Numbered from the stretch's first letter, positions 19,454-31,306 are shown. The stretch: 64,000 bases of DNA from Corallochytrium limacisporum (GCA_002811645.1 PDIP01000032.1:77806-141805); one strand, 5' to 3'. Made by a program: numbers and translations. The notes: generated by a model not told the origin, from the letters alone.

Positions 19454-20635
19454 CTACATCGAGTTACCGACAATAACAATGTTGTCATTGTTGACAACCA
19501 CATCATCCTCGTGCAGGCTTGACAGGTGATTTGACTTATTGCTGTCACTGTCCCCATCGGTTATGTCAAGATTACTCAGTTCCTCAATATCCTTTCCAGA
19601 GGCGTTTGAAAGGCCACGGGCCAGTTCCCGACCGCGCTTGTCAACAATGGTGATGGCAGCGTTGGCATCAAAATCACCTTCCTCTACGCTCTCAATGCCG
19701 TCCACGGTGAGAGGCTTGCCCGCCTTCACGGAGCGGACACCTTCCTCATTTACCACAATCTTTCCTTCAACCTTGCGACCGTGCGAGATCCATCGGTTCT
19801 CCGTGTTGATAGGGGTTTCGTTGGCGGTGAAAATGGTACCGAGCTCATTGCTACCCTCAACGATGGCTTGGACGTTTTCTAGCTTCTTTGCATTGACGAT
19901 CACACAGTGGCAACCAGAGCTGCAGGCTAGGCGGGCAGCGACCACCTTGGTCTCCATACCGCCGGTACCCCAGCCGGATCCGGAACCCGTTCCGCCCAAA
20001 GAAATTCCCTCAATGGTCGCATCGATATCATTAACTACATAAATGGGCTTGGCATTAGGATCGCTGTTCGGGTTGGCTGTGTAGAGGTGGTCCACATCGG
20101 TCATGAGGAAAAGCCAGTCAGCGTCAACCATAGCAGCCACAATTGCGGACAGAGTATCATTGTCTCCGAATCGGAGTTCCTCAACACAATTGGTGTCGTC
20201 CTCGTTTACAATGGGAACACAGTCCATATCGAGAAGCTCCTTCATAGTGTTTCTCGCATTCTCGAAATGCTCCTTTTCGCTCACACCACCACGCGTCATC
20301 AGCAGCTGTCCGACTTGCATACCCATTTCCTGGAAAAGCGAAATGTAGCAGCCCATGAGCTTACCCTGGCCAATAGCAGCCAATGCCTGGCGCTTAGTCA
20401 GTTCCTTTGGCTTTTCAGTCAGGCCCAGAGCAATGCAACCAACGCCAACAGCACCACTGGAGACGAGGATCACCTCATGATCATCATTCCGAAGGGTACG
20501 AACAAGTTCACCGAGGCGAGAGAGAACGGAAAGACGGACATGCCCGGTGCGTTCGTCGACAATACTGCTACTGCCGATCTTAATTACAATGCGCTGAGGT
20601 CCCTCACGACGCACAACCGAATCAATTCCCGTCAT
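19454..20635 (-). CDS. Glutamate 5-kinase
   Basis: 393 aa, single exon. Amino-acid-kinase domain about 14-270: RIVIKIGSSSIVDE at the start, VSSGAVGVGCIALG near 58, NEDDTNCVEELRFGDNDTLSA near 144 (ATP/glutamate site), and GSGWGTGGMETKVVAA near 220. A PUA-type domain follows at about 280-355. This stand-alone kinase+PUA layout is that of bacterial ProB and yeast Pro1; animals and plants fuse the kinase to the reductase instead. It phosphorylates glutamate in the first step of proline synthesis and is usually feedback-inhibited by proline. A Ser/Asp/Asn-rich tail of about 35 residues is extra. No reductase gene lies nearby. Confidence 0.93.
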   Translation of the reverse strand: MTGIDSVVRREGPQRIVIKIGSSSIVDERTGHVRLSVLSRLGELVRTLRNDDHEVILVSSGAVGVGCIALGLTEKPKELTKRQALAAIGQGKLMGCYISLFQEMGMQVGQLLMTRGGVSEKEHFENARNTMKELLDMDCVPIVNEDDTNCVEELRFGDNDTLSAIVAAMVDADWLFLMTDVDHLYTANPNSDPNAKPIYVVNDIDATIEGISLGGTGSGSGWGTGGMETKVVAARLACSSGCHCVIVNAKKLENVQAIVEGSNELGTIFTANETPINTENRWISHGRKVEGKIVVNEEGVRSVKAGKPLTVDGIESVEEGDFDANAAITIVDKRGRELARGLSNASGKDIEELSNLDITDGDSDSNKSNHLSSLHEDDVVVNNDNIVIVGNSM

Positions 20636-23600
20636 TGTGTTTTCTGTGTCTGTGTATATTTGATCTATAATGCACTAAGTATTGTAACAAAGAGGGACGG
20701 TTTACGGAGCCACATGACAGCCGTGCTTTGTTAACCAGCTATTCATCCACTAAATAGGCAACTTTACGAGTTTCTCAGCCTAGCTCCACACTTGTCTATG
20801 GTGGTCACTTGTGGCTTGCTTGGCCAGCCACCCTCCGTGCTTACGCTTCACACCCACCAAGGGTGTGTTGGTTGTATTCCGTAGTAGTGATGCTACGATA
20901 CTTTACGCTCTTTCGTATTCAGGCCCTCTCTCCTCCTTGTGACCGCCAGGGATGGGCTCCTGTCCCCCGATATATTTTTTTCTCCACTGAGTTCCCAGAA
21001 AACCGATGGCAGTGTTCTGGTACTGAATCAATGTCTCAAAGTCTCGGGCAAACGCGTGAGGGAAAAAGGGAATCGCGTGGTGCACAGCCAGAGTATGCCA
21101 ACCCACCCCCACCGCATGTTGAATCACGACGTTCGCCGCTCCGGCGCTTGGCGTCAGCATGAATAGGTTACCGTTCCGTTAAGCCACCATAGATCAATAC
21201 AACCTTAATAACTATATTTTTGAGGGGTGACGCACCTGAATGTCTTCTTGGCGTGCAATCTCTGGGCCACGCGTCCCAGCTGTAGGTCGCTTTTGACGGT
21301 GCACAAGAACTTGTTTGCTTCGATCGGAAGACCGAAGACATCTTCCCCCTCTTTTCTCTCCAACAGATCCTCCCCTTTCCGAACGGAGGGATCCCTGAAC
21401 ATTCACTATTGGAGATGATGTGAGATCGCGAGGTGGGAATGGCAGCCCCGGCATGAGTGTTTGTTACGTTTCTATCGTGGGCTATTTGGAACAGCTCGAT
21501 ACACCATCATTTGATTGAGACGTGACTAACTTGCACAGATAAAATGACACCCCAGCACCATCTAGTCGAGAAAAGTCTATACTTCATTATAGAAATTTGA
21601 TAGTAAAGGGAACAGCATCCAACGTTATCTGGCCCTGCGGAGGAAGGGGACGATATGAGGAGTTGACGCACTGGAATAAGAATAAAAAAGGTTGGGCTTA
21701 GCACAGTATCAGAATTGGCTACGAAACACAGTCAACAGCCCAGAAATGCGAAACTGCTGAAAATTGTGCTGATCACGAATGCTTGCACAAACTGCAACAG
21801 CGACCGCTGGCTGTCCACAACTGTGTGCAAGTGATGATGCGTATCACAGAGCGTGTGTGTATTGAGGGAAGCGGGCGTTACAAAGCTCCTCTCTCAGCTG
21901 GTGATCATTTGAAAGGCGACCGGGTCAGTGACACATTGGTCCACTACTACCACCGATTTCTAATGAATGCCTCCTCAGGCCCAGTGTACACTATTGATGG
22001 AAAGAGTACACGAAAATACGTCCACCGACATTGGACTCCCTCGACCCAACCAGTTCCGTAGTGGACTGCTTCCGTGTCGATCTCTTCTGCTGAACTTGTT
22101 CAAATATCAGCGCAGTTGTCCAGTAAGGATAGTGGTGATCACCGTGTACCTTTCTTGAAATCATCACACGCACAAAGATGGACGTCATTCGTAATAGACT
22201 CACTACTGCTCAATCACGCCTGGCCTCGTTTACACTCACACGTACGTAAAGAATTGCTATTTGGTACAGTGTCTGCCGATGTCCTCGATTGCTTATACAA
22301 TTTATATTGAAATCATTTTCCCACTTATCATGGGAGCAATAATACTGGCTGGGTACTGCATTTGCTTTTGAAGAACGGAACCAGGCATTCTTCCCCACCA
22401 AACAGTTTGCTCATACTCCGAGCATTGATGGAAAGGGAAAGGAACAACGCTATCGTTCGCTATGAAAAAATTAAGAGAGCCGGCAGCGATGCTCGTGAAA
22501 AAAAAAACACGGGAACCGAGACCACTGCTTGGTTCTATTCGGCACGTGGAGTATGGTTAAGTAAGATTAAGCGTAGTTTCTACATGTCTGTCTTTTTGTG
22601 GTGTTTCCTTCATTTAATACCATGGACAGCAACAACATCCATGAATGCATACTCAGTCTTCCTCCCTAAGTTGTGTCCCTTGGGACAAAACACGAACCTT
22701 GACAGAAATACCTCAGCCACAAATATTTGCTCTCCCACCACTCATGCTTCCTACCTTGTCGTAAGTGCTCAATTATGAATAGAGAGTTTTGAAATTGGTG
22801 CCAGATCTAAACTCTTCTCGATAGGTCATACCGTAGGACTTCCTGTCTTCCTCAGTAGATTCATAGTGAAGGATGGAGAGCCGCAAACCCGGTGACACTC
22901 CCCCAAACCGCGGCGGCGGGGAGGGGGGAGGGGGGCCACGAGGGCCGGCATGCGATTCTCACCTGTAGCTGACAGGTTCTCCAGTGGTCAACAGTGAGTC
23001 GGGACGAGACGATTGGACCTGTCTGCCTTGTTTGCTGTAATTCGAAAACCCCACTCTTAGCCGTTCGAGTGGTAAGCCTGAGAGACGTGTGACAGATGAG
23101 AAATTTCTCGACTTCCTTTCCCTCGGTACAAGACTATGCGGCCAAAACTACGGTCTCGCGCTATGGCGTTTTGGACGCTAAAGGACCGCGTGGTAACAGA
23201 TTACGCCGTACCGTGCCCTCTTTCTACTAAAGTTTGACAACCTGCTATATTCTCCCAGGGAAGGAGCGCTATACATTGGATACCGACATTTCCACAACGT
23301 TGCCTGTCTCAAAGTACTAACGGAACCAAGTAAAAAAAAAAAAGAAAAAGAAAAAATCGCGTCCCACGCACAGCCACAGTTCATATCCGCACTACTAGGC
23401 AATGTCAAACAACCAACCGCCGCAGTGCTTTCAGCATGGCTGGTCTTCCTCAAGGCTCGATGCTCATCTATAGGCGTAGACCTGTTACTAGTGGAGCTGG
23501 ATAGGGCATATTTCGCGTAATGGCATACGTGTGTATGAATTTGCATCTTGGGGTGTATAGAGCCTAAAGTACTATGAATGACGTCGATGGCTTGTGACAT

Positions 23601-26147
23601 GAAACGCCCCAGAGAGCCCGTTGCCGGGAACATTCATGATAATTCCTCTACTCGCCATGCAAACAACCCACTGTCCTCGCAGTGATGTCCAGCCAATCCC
23701 AGACCTTTGAGCACGCTGAACCGCAGTAGACAAATACCGTGGCTTGCCATTTTGGTTGACTGTCTGAGTGAAAGACTAAAATGAAGTTTCATTATTATCG
23801 GTAGTGGCGGAGGGGGGAGGAAACCGCGGTATATCTACTCCCTGCCTCTGTCTAGTTATATTTTTGCCCACAGCGCTTGGGCCTACTGGCAGCCCTCTCT
23901 GTGACGTAACTTTTTGCCTGCTCTCCACTCTGGGTTGGAGGAGGATCCACACGTTCTCTTGAAGGCCTCATTCTAAACATTCTCAACACAGTCCTACTTC
24001 TCAGTTAGAAACGTTCACCAGAGTTGTGGTCTCAATAAGCATGTCTTGGCCTGCTTCTGACTTTGTTGGCACTGCAGTAAATTTACTTTTCGAGGGGAGG
24101 GCCTCGAAAAAGCAGCTGGGTGCCCGACCTTCGGACTCCCTTTGACAAAAAACCGGTGACCCGCCCAGGTGGACCGTCCGCTAGCGAAGAAAGACCACTC
24201 CCCGCGATATGCGGCTGAGTACATTTTCGTAGATTTATATGGAGAATACGGGCTAAAGGGTCTGGTCGCAACGGCCTAAATTCTGACTTCGAAACTGCGA
24301 CATTTGGGTCGACTCAATGATATCGTTCCATTGTCACCTCATGGCGTCCTTTAAGAAACTGGACTTGGCATAAACCCTGTGCACCCAAGTTTTCAGAGAA
24401 CGGAGGAAAGCAACCGCAGCAGTCGGAGAACTCCGCATCCGTCGTTCGCGGCGCAGTCGCCTGTGGCTTTCAGTTCATTCATCATAGAATGTGGTTGTGA
24501 GGGCTCGGAGCAAATTCAGGCAAAGGGACGTGGTGCTGATTGAGAAAGGTGGGGGATGTTTTGGTGCTACCCTACCTGCCTCGGTTTTTCCGCTATAGCT
24601 ACTACGGCACCGCAGAGAAGCGGCCAGACCCTGAACACGTCCCTTACAGGCGGCAGAACTGGGCGATTGCTCCTATCTCTGATTTGTGTGCTGGGCATGG
24701 TCCGGAGATGTCTGGGACGCTGCAGTGTATGCCAAATACTGCTAGATGCGAAACAATGAGCACAATCAGACACGGAAGAACACATGGGAGGCCTGGAACG
24801 ACTACGTAGACCAGCTAACTGCAATTTCAAAGTGACCCCCTTCTTTGTTTCGTGAGCCCGCAACGTCCCTGTTCTTCGATTACTATAACTGCCCACTATC
24901 CCTTTATCGCCATGGACGTGGGGGTCAACACTATCGGTTTGTATTTCCCTTTGTAGTAACAACAACTGAAGCTCCTCTGATAGCGAGAGGCTCTAGAGTC
25001 AGATAAGAAGGTGGCACACCATTACAGAGCACGAAAACACTTTCACCGTAAGAATTAAATTCGTGGAGTTTGCGACAACAGTAAGCATATTCAGGGCGTC
25101 GTCTTCTACTGTATTCGTGCGGGAAATTGATGTGAATGCCAGCATCCAGCAATAGGGTTGGAAAACAAATTGATCACTGTCAGTTGGGGACGACAGTGCT
25201 GCAAAAAGCAATAGCGCCATCCCCCCATATTTGGACCTGTGCTACGCATGTGGTACATTTTCTATAGAACTACTTACTTGAACGCACGCACATGGAACAA
25301 TCGAACGAAGGAAGCGAGAAACATCGGAGTGAGTACAAAGTATGTATGCAGAAGGAATTTAAGCAACTGCATCAGTCCACAAGATTTGGAACATTCTCGT
25401 TGGAACTAGAAATCCCCCCAGCGTTTTCCTCGCCCTGTTCGTTGACCATCATTCTACGCTCCCATTGGTTATTCATTTGCAATGCAGAGAACATGTACAG
25501 TTCCCCTTCTGAGTTTGTGTACTTTAATCAAAGTCCTGCGTGATGGGCGGTCGATCGTTTGGTTATTGTGTTTTTTTGGAAATCGTTCTTGCATGTCTCT
25601 GGTATCGAAGCCCATCACACACGACCTCCTCCCTTAACTGGATCAGCGCGTGTTCCTTCCCCTGAGAAGGGCATTGTGTGAATGGTGATATAGTCGTGTT
25701 AAAAAAAAACAGTTCCCAACGTTTTTAAAGAAAAATCAAAAAGTTCTCTTCATTCTGACCGGTGAGGTGAGCACAACCAGGGTTCACAATCCTGTCGGTG
25801 AACCACCTTCCATGCAACCGAATGGCGCTCGCAGATTCATTACGGCCTTCAACCGTACAACGAGATTTTAATATACCTACTTCTTGTAAATCCGTTTACC
25901 GACCATTCCCGATGGGAACAGTAATCAAATCAAATAGATTTTGTGATATCGAAATCGAAAGGTGCGCGAACAATTCGAATGAAGGGGATGCGGGTCTCAC
26001 TGCGGGTCTGGGGTCTCGGACGTGCCCGCAGCTCGCGAAAGGGTACTACAACGCAAATGCAAGAGAAGTAGATACAAGAACCTCATGGAAAATTCCTCTT
26101 TACTCTAAGATAATACGTTTGAATTGGTCAATGTGCCAGGAGCGATC
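20636..26147. other. 5.5-kb intergenic region without a recognisable gene
   Basis: The second-longest gene-free stretch. Open frames on both strands stay below about 155 codons and none reads like a protein family. It contains a G-rich block near 22905-22935, an A-rich run near 23334-23355 and an A-run near 25702. No tRNA, transposon ends or long repeats are visible by eye. It could hide intron-rich genes or noncoding RNAs that cannot be judged without transcripts. Confidence 0.55.
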
Positions 26148-27564
26148 ATGAAGCCAGGTAGTAGACACAGGCAAACAATACGACAGCGGATCGTTGCAAT
26201 CTGCACCTCGAGATCGTATTCACCCCAGCAGGTCTTTTGGATCTTGGACACCATCAAGACAAACTTTGTGTTCAAAGTCTTGCCACAATCCAAATCTCGT
26301 TCAGTGAAGTTCAGCATTATCGCTTTCGGCAATCATGAGATGGTAAGTACTCTGTATAAACGAAACAAGTACTGGAGCTCGACACTAATCAATCATGTGC
26401 TGTAAGATTTCTCCGACCTATTCCGCATACCCGTTCACGGAATACAAGGGCTTTGGCGACCTTGAGAACATCCTCGTAGGAGCATCTTGTCTAAAAAAGT
26501 CCTCAACTAGCCTTGAAGAGCAGTTGAAGACATTCTTCAGCCGTGCCGAGTGGACCAAGAGTATTGGAGATGCACCCACGGTTCTCCACTTACTGTGTCG
26601 TACCGAAGAGTGCCAGTCTCTCCTGATCGCTCTACGTCAGATTCCTTACAATGAAGCCCTTCTTTCGACAAGCCTCGAAGTACTAGTACTTGATGATGGG
26701 GTTGACATGCATGTCAATGTTTTGCAGCAACTAAAGGCGAACATTGAGCTGGCGAACCCGGTCCTTCAGGCTAAGGTTCATTGGCTGAAGACACATGTTG
26801 ACGACATTGGCGCTCAGACAAGCCTCACTCACTACTTTCAAGATATTGTTGGAAAGGATTCCTTGGATCTCATAGACAAAGTAATGACACTTGAAGTGAG
26901 CGAGACCATAAAACTTGTCTGCCAGTATCGGTTCCTGACGGTAAATGTTAGTGGGCAGTCTCGGATCCCATTCGTCCCAGCAGTTTTAACCGCATGTGGA
27001 GTGTTGCCTGCACTGAACATACCAGCCATGCTGACCCAAGCACCGTATTTAGTGCTCAGTGATACCAACAGGGAAGGTCAGATTGGTCAGTTGCGTGCCC
27101 TGGTGGATGTCTTACGCTCTGAAAACACTGCCCTCCTTCTCGATGCCCCGGATGGGCAACGAAAGTGCAAGCTTTGGTTTCTTTTGTCCCACGTTGGCGC
27201 AAACGCCCTGCTCATGCCTGTGTCCTCCTACGAGAGTCTCGTTCTTCCGTCCATGTTGGAAACACAGGCAACGAACCAAGCTACAGGGGCAGATTTCCGT
27301 CATCAAATGTTGCTTCTACCAAGATTGACAGGCTTGCGCACTTTGGACGAGATCTGTATCCTGAGAGCCGTACTTAACCACGACCGTAGACAGCAGCGCA
27401 GGTCGTCCGCAGAGGGAAGCATGAACGACATCTATGACCTCCCGGATAGTGACAGTGAAGAAACCGTCAGACCGAATGTGAGCCTGGCTAGTGTAGATGG
27501 GCAATCCGGGAAGACAAACCGAACAGTCAAAAGGTCAAATCTCATCGTGGTCCATCAACCCTAA
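26148..27564 (+). CDS. Unidentified two-exon gene, 450-aa protein
   Basis: Coding parts 26148-26342 and 26407-27564, joined in phase 0. The first exon encodes 65 residues from the ATG at 26148 and ends at a GTAAGT donor; the second opens after a TGTAAG acceptor and stays open to 27564. Upstream of the ATG the frame is open for eight more codons without a Met. The protein is soluble-looking, with Leu-rich helical stretches in its middle (for instance LEVLVLDDGVDMHVNVLQQL), a region reading LWFLLSHVGANALLMP near 320-350, and an acidic-then-basic tail (DLPDSDSEE, later KRSNLIVVHQP). I do not recognise the family. Its stop is only 45 nt from that of the convergent ASTE1-like gene. Confidence 0.65.
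26343..26406 (+). other. Spliceosomal intron, 64 nt
   Basis: GTAAGT donor at 26343, branch-like CACTAAT near 26383-26389, acceptor AAG ending at 26406. It joins two open frames in phase 0. Confidence 0.65.
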
Positions 27565-27609
27565 GTGATTGCAGAAAAGGCGTTCTTTACTCTTTATTAT
27601 TGAATACAC

Positions 27610-29796
27610 TCATTCATCAGCCAAAATCGCAAAATGATTCTTCGATGCATTCGTCGTCTGCTTCTTCCTTGATTTCGCCTGCGTTGACTGTGTCGAGGGT
27701 GCTTTTGATGATTCGTTCGATCCATACCACCGCTGACGCCGGCCCCTGCTTGCGCTTTGGAAGCCGCCAGCTGAGTTACCTTTGTTGTGATCGGAGGCTG
27801 CAGTACAGTCGTCCCATACCCGTCCCCCAAGGTGATCCACAAACAGGCTCCACAGTGCATTGTTCGAATTCGCTGCCTTCTGAGCCCGTTCTGCACATTT
27901 TGAACAGCGATGGCGGCGGTCCCCACTCAGTGAATGGTACCCATACCCAAGAATCTGCTTCGGATGTAGGACCGACCTCAATGGGAGACCAAGACTTTCC
28001 AGAAGTAGGTAGGTTGAAAGAAAGCAAGCTGTCAGTCGGCTGGCGTTGCGATGAGCATGCAGAGTCCGGTAGAATTGGCCACAGTCCCGCTGCTTTGGGA
28101 CAATGCCTTTCCCAGCTGTTGCCTCGAGCACGTACCATAGCCCCGACAGGGGGAATTGGCCTGGTCTGGCCAAGTCGTGGTGACGCACATAGAAGATCAA
28201 TACGGCTGCCACCAATGCCCAGTCCCAGTCTCCCTTGGCCGCGTCGAGAAGGTGCTCTGCATCTTCCATCGGGGCAGGCTCCTCGGGATTTTGAGAAAGA
28301 AGTGTGCTCAGGGTCAATTTGAATGGAATGCTCTCATCGCGCTGCAACCTTCCATTCCGTAATTGGTCGACCATGTACACCCTGACACCATCTAGATGTA
28401 GCGGCAGGGGCTCCAATGATACCTCTCCGACGCAGCGATTATCCTTGCGGACCACTTCCATGACATCCGGGTCATCAGAGTCGGGATCAGGTCGGGTCAC
28501 CCCTACTGCAAATCTACGCAACATGCGTGACGCGTTGTAGCAGCTGGGAACGCGCAGATCTTCGTAGAAACAGTAGCAGAACAGCACACCGCTTGTGTAG
28601 AGACCTGCGCTGAGTTCGATTTCAGCATGATCGCAGCGGCGAGCTATCAATTCTTGCACTGAGCTGGCCTGTCCAGTGTCCGTGATTTGTCGCTTTAACT
28701 GCCCGGTGGGTCGATGATACGGTTCCAATTCGGCCCTATACTGTGCCATAGACTGCTGTACGAGCCCTAGCAGCTGTGGGTATTTCGTGAGGTGGTCCTG
28801 CAGTCTCCTGATGGACCCTTCAAGTGTTTTGCTCGGCAGTTCGCTGTTAATCAGTTCCGCGACAGCGGCGAAGCGCTGCCCGTGGTCAGTCGGAGGCCGT
28901 TTGCCGAGCCATAGGTGTTGAAGCTCTCGGTTCGAGATATAGTCGTTCCCGGCAAGAGTCGCAAACAGTAGTAGATGCTCTGGGGAGGGTAGCTTAAGAT
29001 GCTTCGCAATCTGCTCCCGCCGGTACCGCATAGCATGCACCATGGGTCCATTGGATACCCGATCTGCCCACTTCCCGGAAATCTCTAAACTGTGTTCTCC
29101 CTTAACTGTAAACAGTGGCGGATTCGGCATGCTCACCATGGTCAACGGAAAGTAGCCACCGTCTGGGTCCTGTGGAAGAATAAAATAGTCGCTGTCGTTG
29201 CTCCAGATGGACGCTTTCCACGCCTGAGCCAGAGTTGCAACATATGCATCTGCTTCGCCATCAACAACAATCGACGTCCATACCCCAAGGTCATGCAATT
29301 GCCTGCGAAAGACTGTCATAGCCAGTGGAGGTAGCACCTTCCGACCTCCGAAACGATTATTGCGACTGTCCGGGCGCTCTGATTGCTGTTCATGTAGGGA
29401 CTTCCAGATGTCCGACACGACATCTGCCTGTCGTTCCTTCTGAGTTCGATATTTGGCCCGGTCTGCGGGTCCGTCCATGATAACCCATGGCTTTAAGCCA
29501 AGGCCGACAAGAAGAAGGAAGAAGGCAGTGATCTCAATCGCGAATGCATTGTATCCACTGCCATACTGGTTGTCGATTGCTATCCGAGTCGTCGGGCTGT
29601 TGAAGTACAAGTGAAATACCAGACTCGGGCCATCGATCACAACAAACCTACCATTGTCGTCACCGTACTCTATTATAGGCTTCCCTTGGCCTAGTTTCTC
29701 AAGGGCCGTGGATACTCTGTCAAGGCTGATCGGCTGAACGTCTCGCTCACCAAGTCCACTATTGCGAACATACTTGAACAATCCTTTGACCCCCAT
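27610..29796 (-). CDS. Asteroid/ASTE1-like protein of the XPG/FEN1 nuclease fold
   Basis: 728 aa from the ATG at 29796. This start is chosen because MGVKGLFKYV is the canonical XPG-type N-terminus; the frame is open further upstream but unlike the family. Metal-binding acidic motifs are visible: VVIDGPSLVFHLY in the N domain, then IVVDGEADAYVATLA and IWSNDSDYFILP in the internal domain, followed by FATLAGNDY before the helix-hairpin region. Asteroid-type proteins have this fold, and vertebrate ASTE1 has been linked to DNA end processing with shieldin. The acidic positions look intact, so catalysis is plausible. The C-terminal 350 residues diverge, as usual in the family, ending in a basic Ser/Lys/Asn-rich tail that may carry a nuclear localisation signal. 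Confidence 0.8.
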   Translation of the reverse strand: MGVKGLFKYVRNSGLGERDVQPISLDRVSTALEKLGQGKPIIEYGDDNGRFVVIDGPSLVFHLYFNSPTTRIAIDNQYGSGYNAFAIEITAFFLLLVGLGLKPWVIMDGPADRAKYRTQKERQADVVSDIWKSLHEQQSERPDSRNNRFGGRKVLPPLAMTVFRRQLHDLGVWTSIVVDGEADAYVATLAQAWKASIWSNDSDYFILPQDPDGGYFPLTMVSMPNPPLFTVKGEHSLEISGKWADRVSNGPMVHAMRYRREQIAKHLKLPSPEHLLLFATLAGNDYISNRELQHLWLGKRPPTDHGQRFAAVAELINSELPSKTLEGSIRRLQDHLTKYPQLLGLVQQSMAQYRAELEPYHRPTGQLKRQITDTGQASSVQELIARRCDHAEIELSAGLYTSGVLFCYCFYEDLRVPSCYNASRMLRRFAVGVTRPDPDSDDPDVMEVVRKDNRCVGEVSLEPLPLHLDGVRVYMVDQLRNGRLQRDESIPFKLTLSTLLSQNPEEPAPMEDAEHLLDAAKGDWDWALVAAVLIFYVRHHDLARPGQFPLSGLWYVLEATAGKGIVPKQRDCGQFYRTLHAHRNASRLTACFLSTYLLLESLGLPLRSVLHPKQILGYGYHSLSGDRRHRCSKCAERAQKAANSNNALWSLFVDHLGGRVWDDCTAASDHNKGNSAGGFQSASRGRRQRWYGSNESSKAPSTQSTQAKSRKKQTTNASKNHFAILADE

Positions 29797-30124
29797 CTCA
29801 CGATGTTGCCATGTGTTCTCTATCACATTCTTGTCATTGTGTTCTCTATTACGTTCTATGCATAGGAGACCTGTTCCATGATCAACGTGGCTCAAGGTGT
29901 TTGTTCGAGACCAAATACCATTCTCCGACACTATTGTAATCAGCTTGCGGAGGATTCTCGGGCCCCGGCTCGTCAGGTGAGCTTCCCCCACCCCCCACCC
30001 CAAGGGCCCGGCTTTAGGAAGGGGAAGTCGATGGGGGCGGCGATTCTTTGCAAGGAGCGTAGTGGCTTGCACAATACAAGAACCCCAATAGTATGTTCAT
30101 TTAATACATTCTGTTACACTAGAT

Positions 30125-31306
30125 TTACAAACGTCCCTGGGCACACCGAGCGCACAGTGCCGTATGGATCATGGCCCACAGTGAATGTTCCATGCGGCCG
30201 ACCGCATCAATATCATCCGCAATGAGATCAAGCTCTTCCTGCTTCAGGGCTGTCTTACCCTTGCGATGGATCCTCAGGAAGGCACTGCTGATCTGAGTCC
30301 AAGCCAGTGTTATTTTCTGGCTTAAATCACACCATATCCTGGGGACCAAACCCCCGCCATATTCTTGGTGCAAGTCGTAGAGGAACAGTGTGTACATGGC
30401 CCGGAAACTACTGCCTCCAGTTCCGTACGCATCAATAACCCGACCACTGTAGTAGATGAAGCCCATGGCCGTTGGGATGTCATCCTTGAAATCTTTGAGG
30501 AATCTGGACCTATATATATCAGCGAGCTTGTGTATGCCTTTCACACCGTACGCAATCACATTCGGACTGCTGGGGTCTTCAAGTGGCTCCGGAATAGGCG
30601 TCTGCTCCGTGGTGGGAGGTCGGTGCTGTGTCAGTGCAAAACAATCATCTAGATTGAGCATACGGCTCGCTGCTCTCAGTAAGGATCGCTGTAAAGCAGA
30701 GGTAGTCTCCTGACCCGCGTTCAGGTCTAGGTCATCGATCATTCCATACGCACCGTACCGATTCTTCTCCATTTGCCTTGATTCCCGCATCGCTTTGTAG
30801 GGAACTAATTCAAGCTGGCTGCGGTCCATCTCTGCTACGTGAAAGCACTGTTGGTCATCATCGTATCCGACAGCAATGAAACGGTGACCAGGGAAGAAGC
30901 GTTCTTTGTAGGGCAGGGGCAGGCAGTTGCCGCAGATAACGGGCGGAATGTTTGCGTGAATGAGTTGCTTGATCTCCAGTTCTGCTTTGTCATCATCGTC
31001 CACAAGTCGCTCTCCGTAGCTAAGATTCAATGCTCCAGCGAAATCCTCTTCAAATCCCATGGACCTGCCGTTGAAGAAGAAATTTTTCATCTCCGGAAGG
31101 TACATGACACTGAAAGACACTCCAGAACCGAGACCCAAAACGCGATGCTCCATTAGCATTTCACCGGTGGCATGGTAGTGTGCATTCCGCAACGATGTTG
31201 ACCCGCAGTGTTTACCCTCCGGGCTCATGAAATCCTGGAGGAAGGCCTTCTTCGGCAGTGGTTTGTTCGCTGCACGAACTTGACGTGGTGTAATGCTGTC
31301 TATCAT
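30125..31306 (-). CDS. BtrH-like protein (BtrH N-terminal domain plus DUF4872-like region)
   Basis: 393 aa from the ATG at 31306. Residues about 28-60 read GKHCGSTSLRNAHYH then VLGLGSGVSFSV, the signature of the BtrH N-terminal domain, with Cys34 at the catalytic-type position. Residues about 135-165 read NCLPLPYKERFFPGHRFIAVGYDD, giving the His and Asp expected of a papain/C39-like triad. A helical C-terminal part contains RDCFAL-like and GTGGSSFRAMYTLFLYD segments typical of DUF4872. In bacteria BtrH is an acyltransferase that loads an amino-acyl side chain onto butirosin; eukaryotic members are uncharacterised. No partner carrier protein or aminoglycoside genes are nearby, so the role here is unknown. 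It is flanked by ordinary eukaryotic genes on the same strand. Confidence 0.75.
   Translation of the reverse strand: MIDSITPRQVRAANKPLPKKAFLQDFMSPEGKHCGSTSLRNAHYHATGEMLMEHRVLGLGSGVSFSVMYLPEMKNFFFNGRSMGFEEDFAGALNLSYGERLVDDDDKAELEIKQLIHANIPPVICGNCLPLPYKERFFPGHRFIAVGYDDDQQCFHVAEMDRSQLELVPYKAMRESRQMEKNRYGAYGMIDDLDLNAGQETTSALQRSLLRAASRMLNLDDCFALTQHRPPTTEQTPIPEPLEDPSSPNVIAYGVKGIHKLADIYRSRFLKDFKDDIPTAMGFIYYSGRVIDAYGTGGSSFRAMYTLFLYDLHQEYGGGLVPRIWCDLSQKITLAWTQISSAFLRIHRKGKTALKQEELDLIADDIDAVGRMEHSLWAMIHTALCARCAQGRL

Noticed and set aside
23824-23835. CCGCGGTATAT shared with position 52410
   Set aside because: An 11-base match is expected many times by chance in 64 kb; flanks do not align.
25765-25800. 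GGGTTCACAATCC resembling a tRNA T arm
   Set aside because: The loop is one base too long and no cloverleaf can be drawn upstream.
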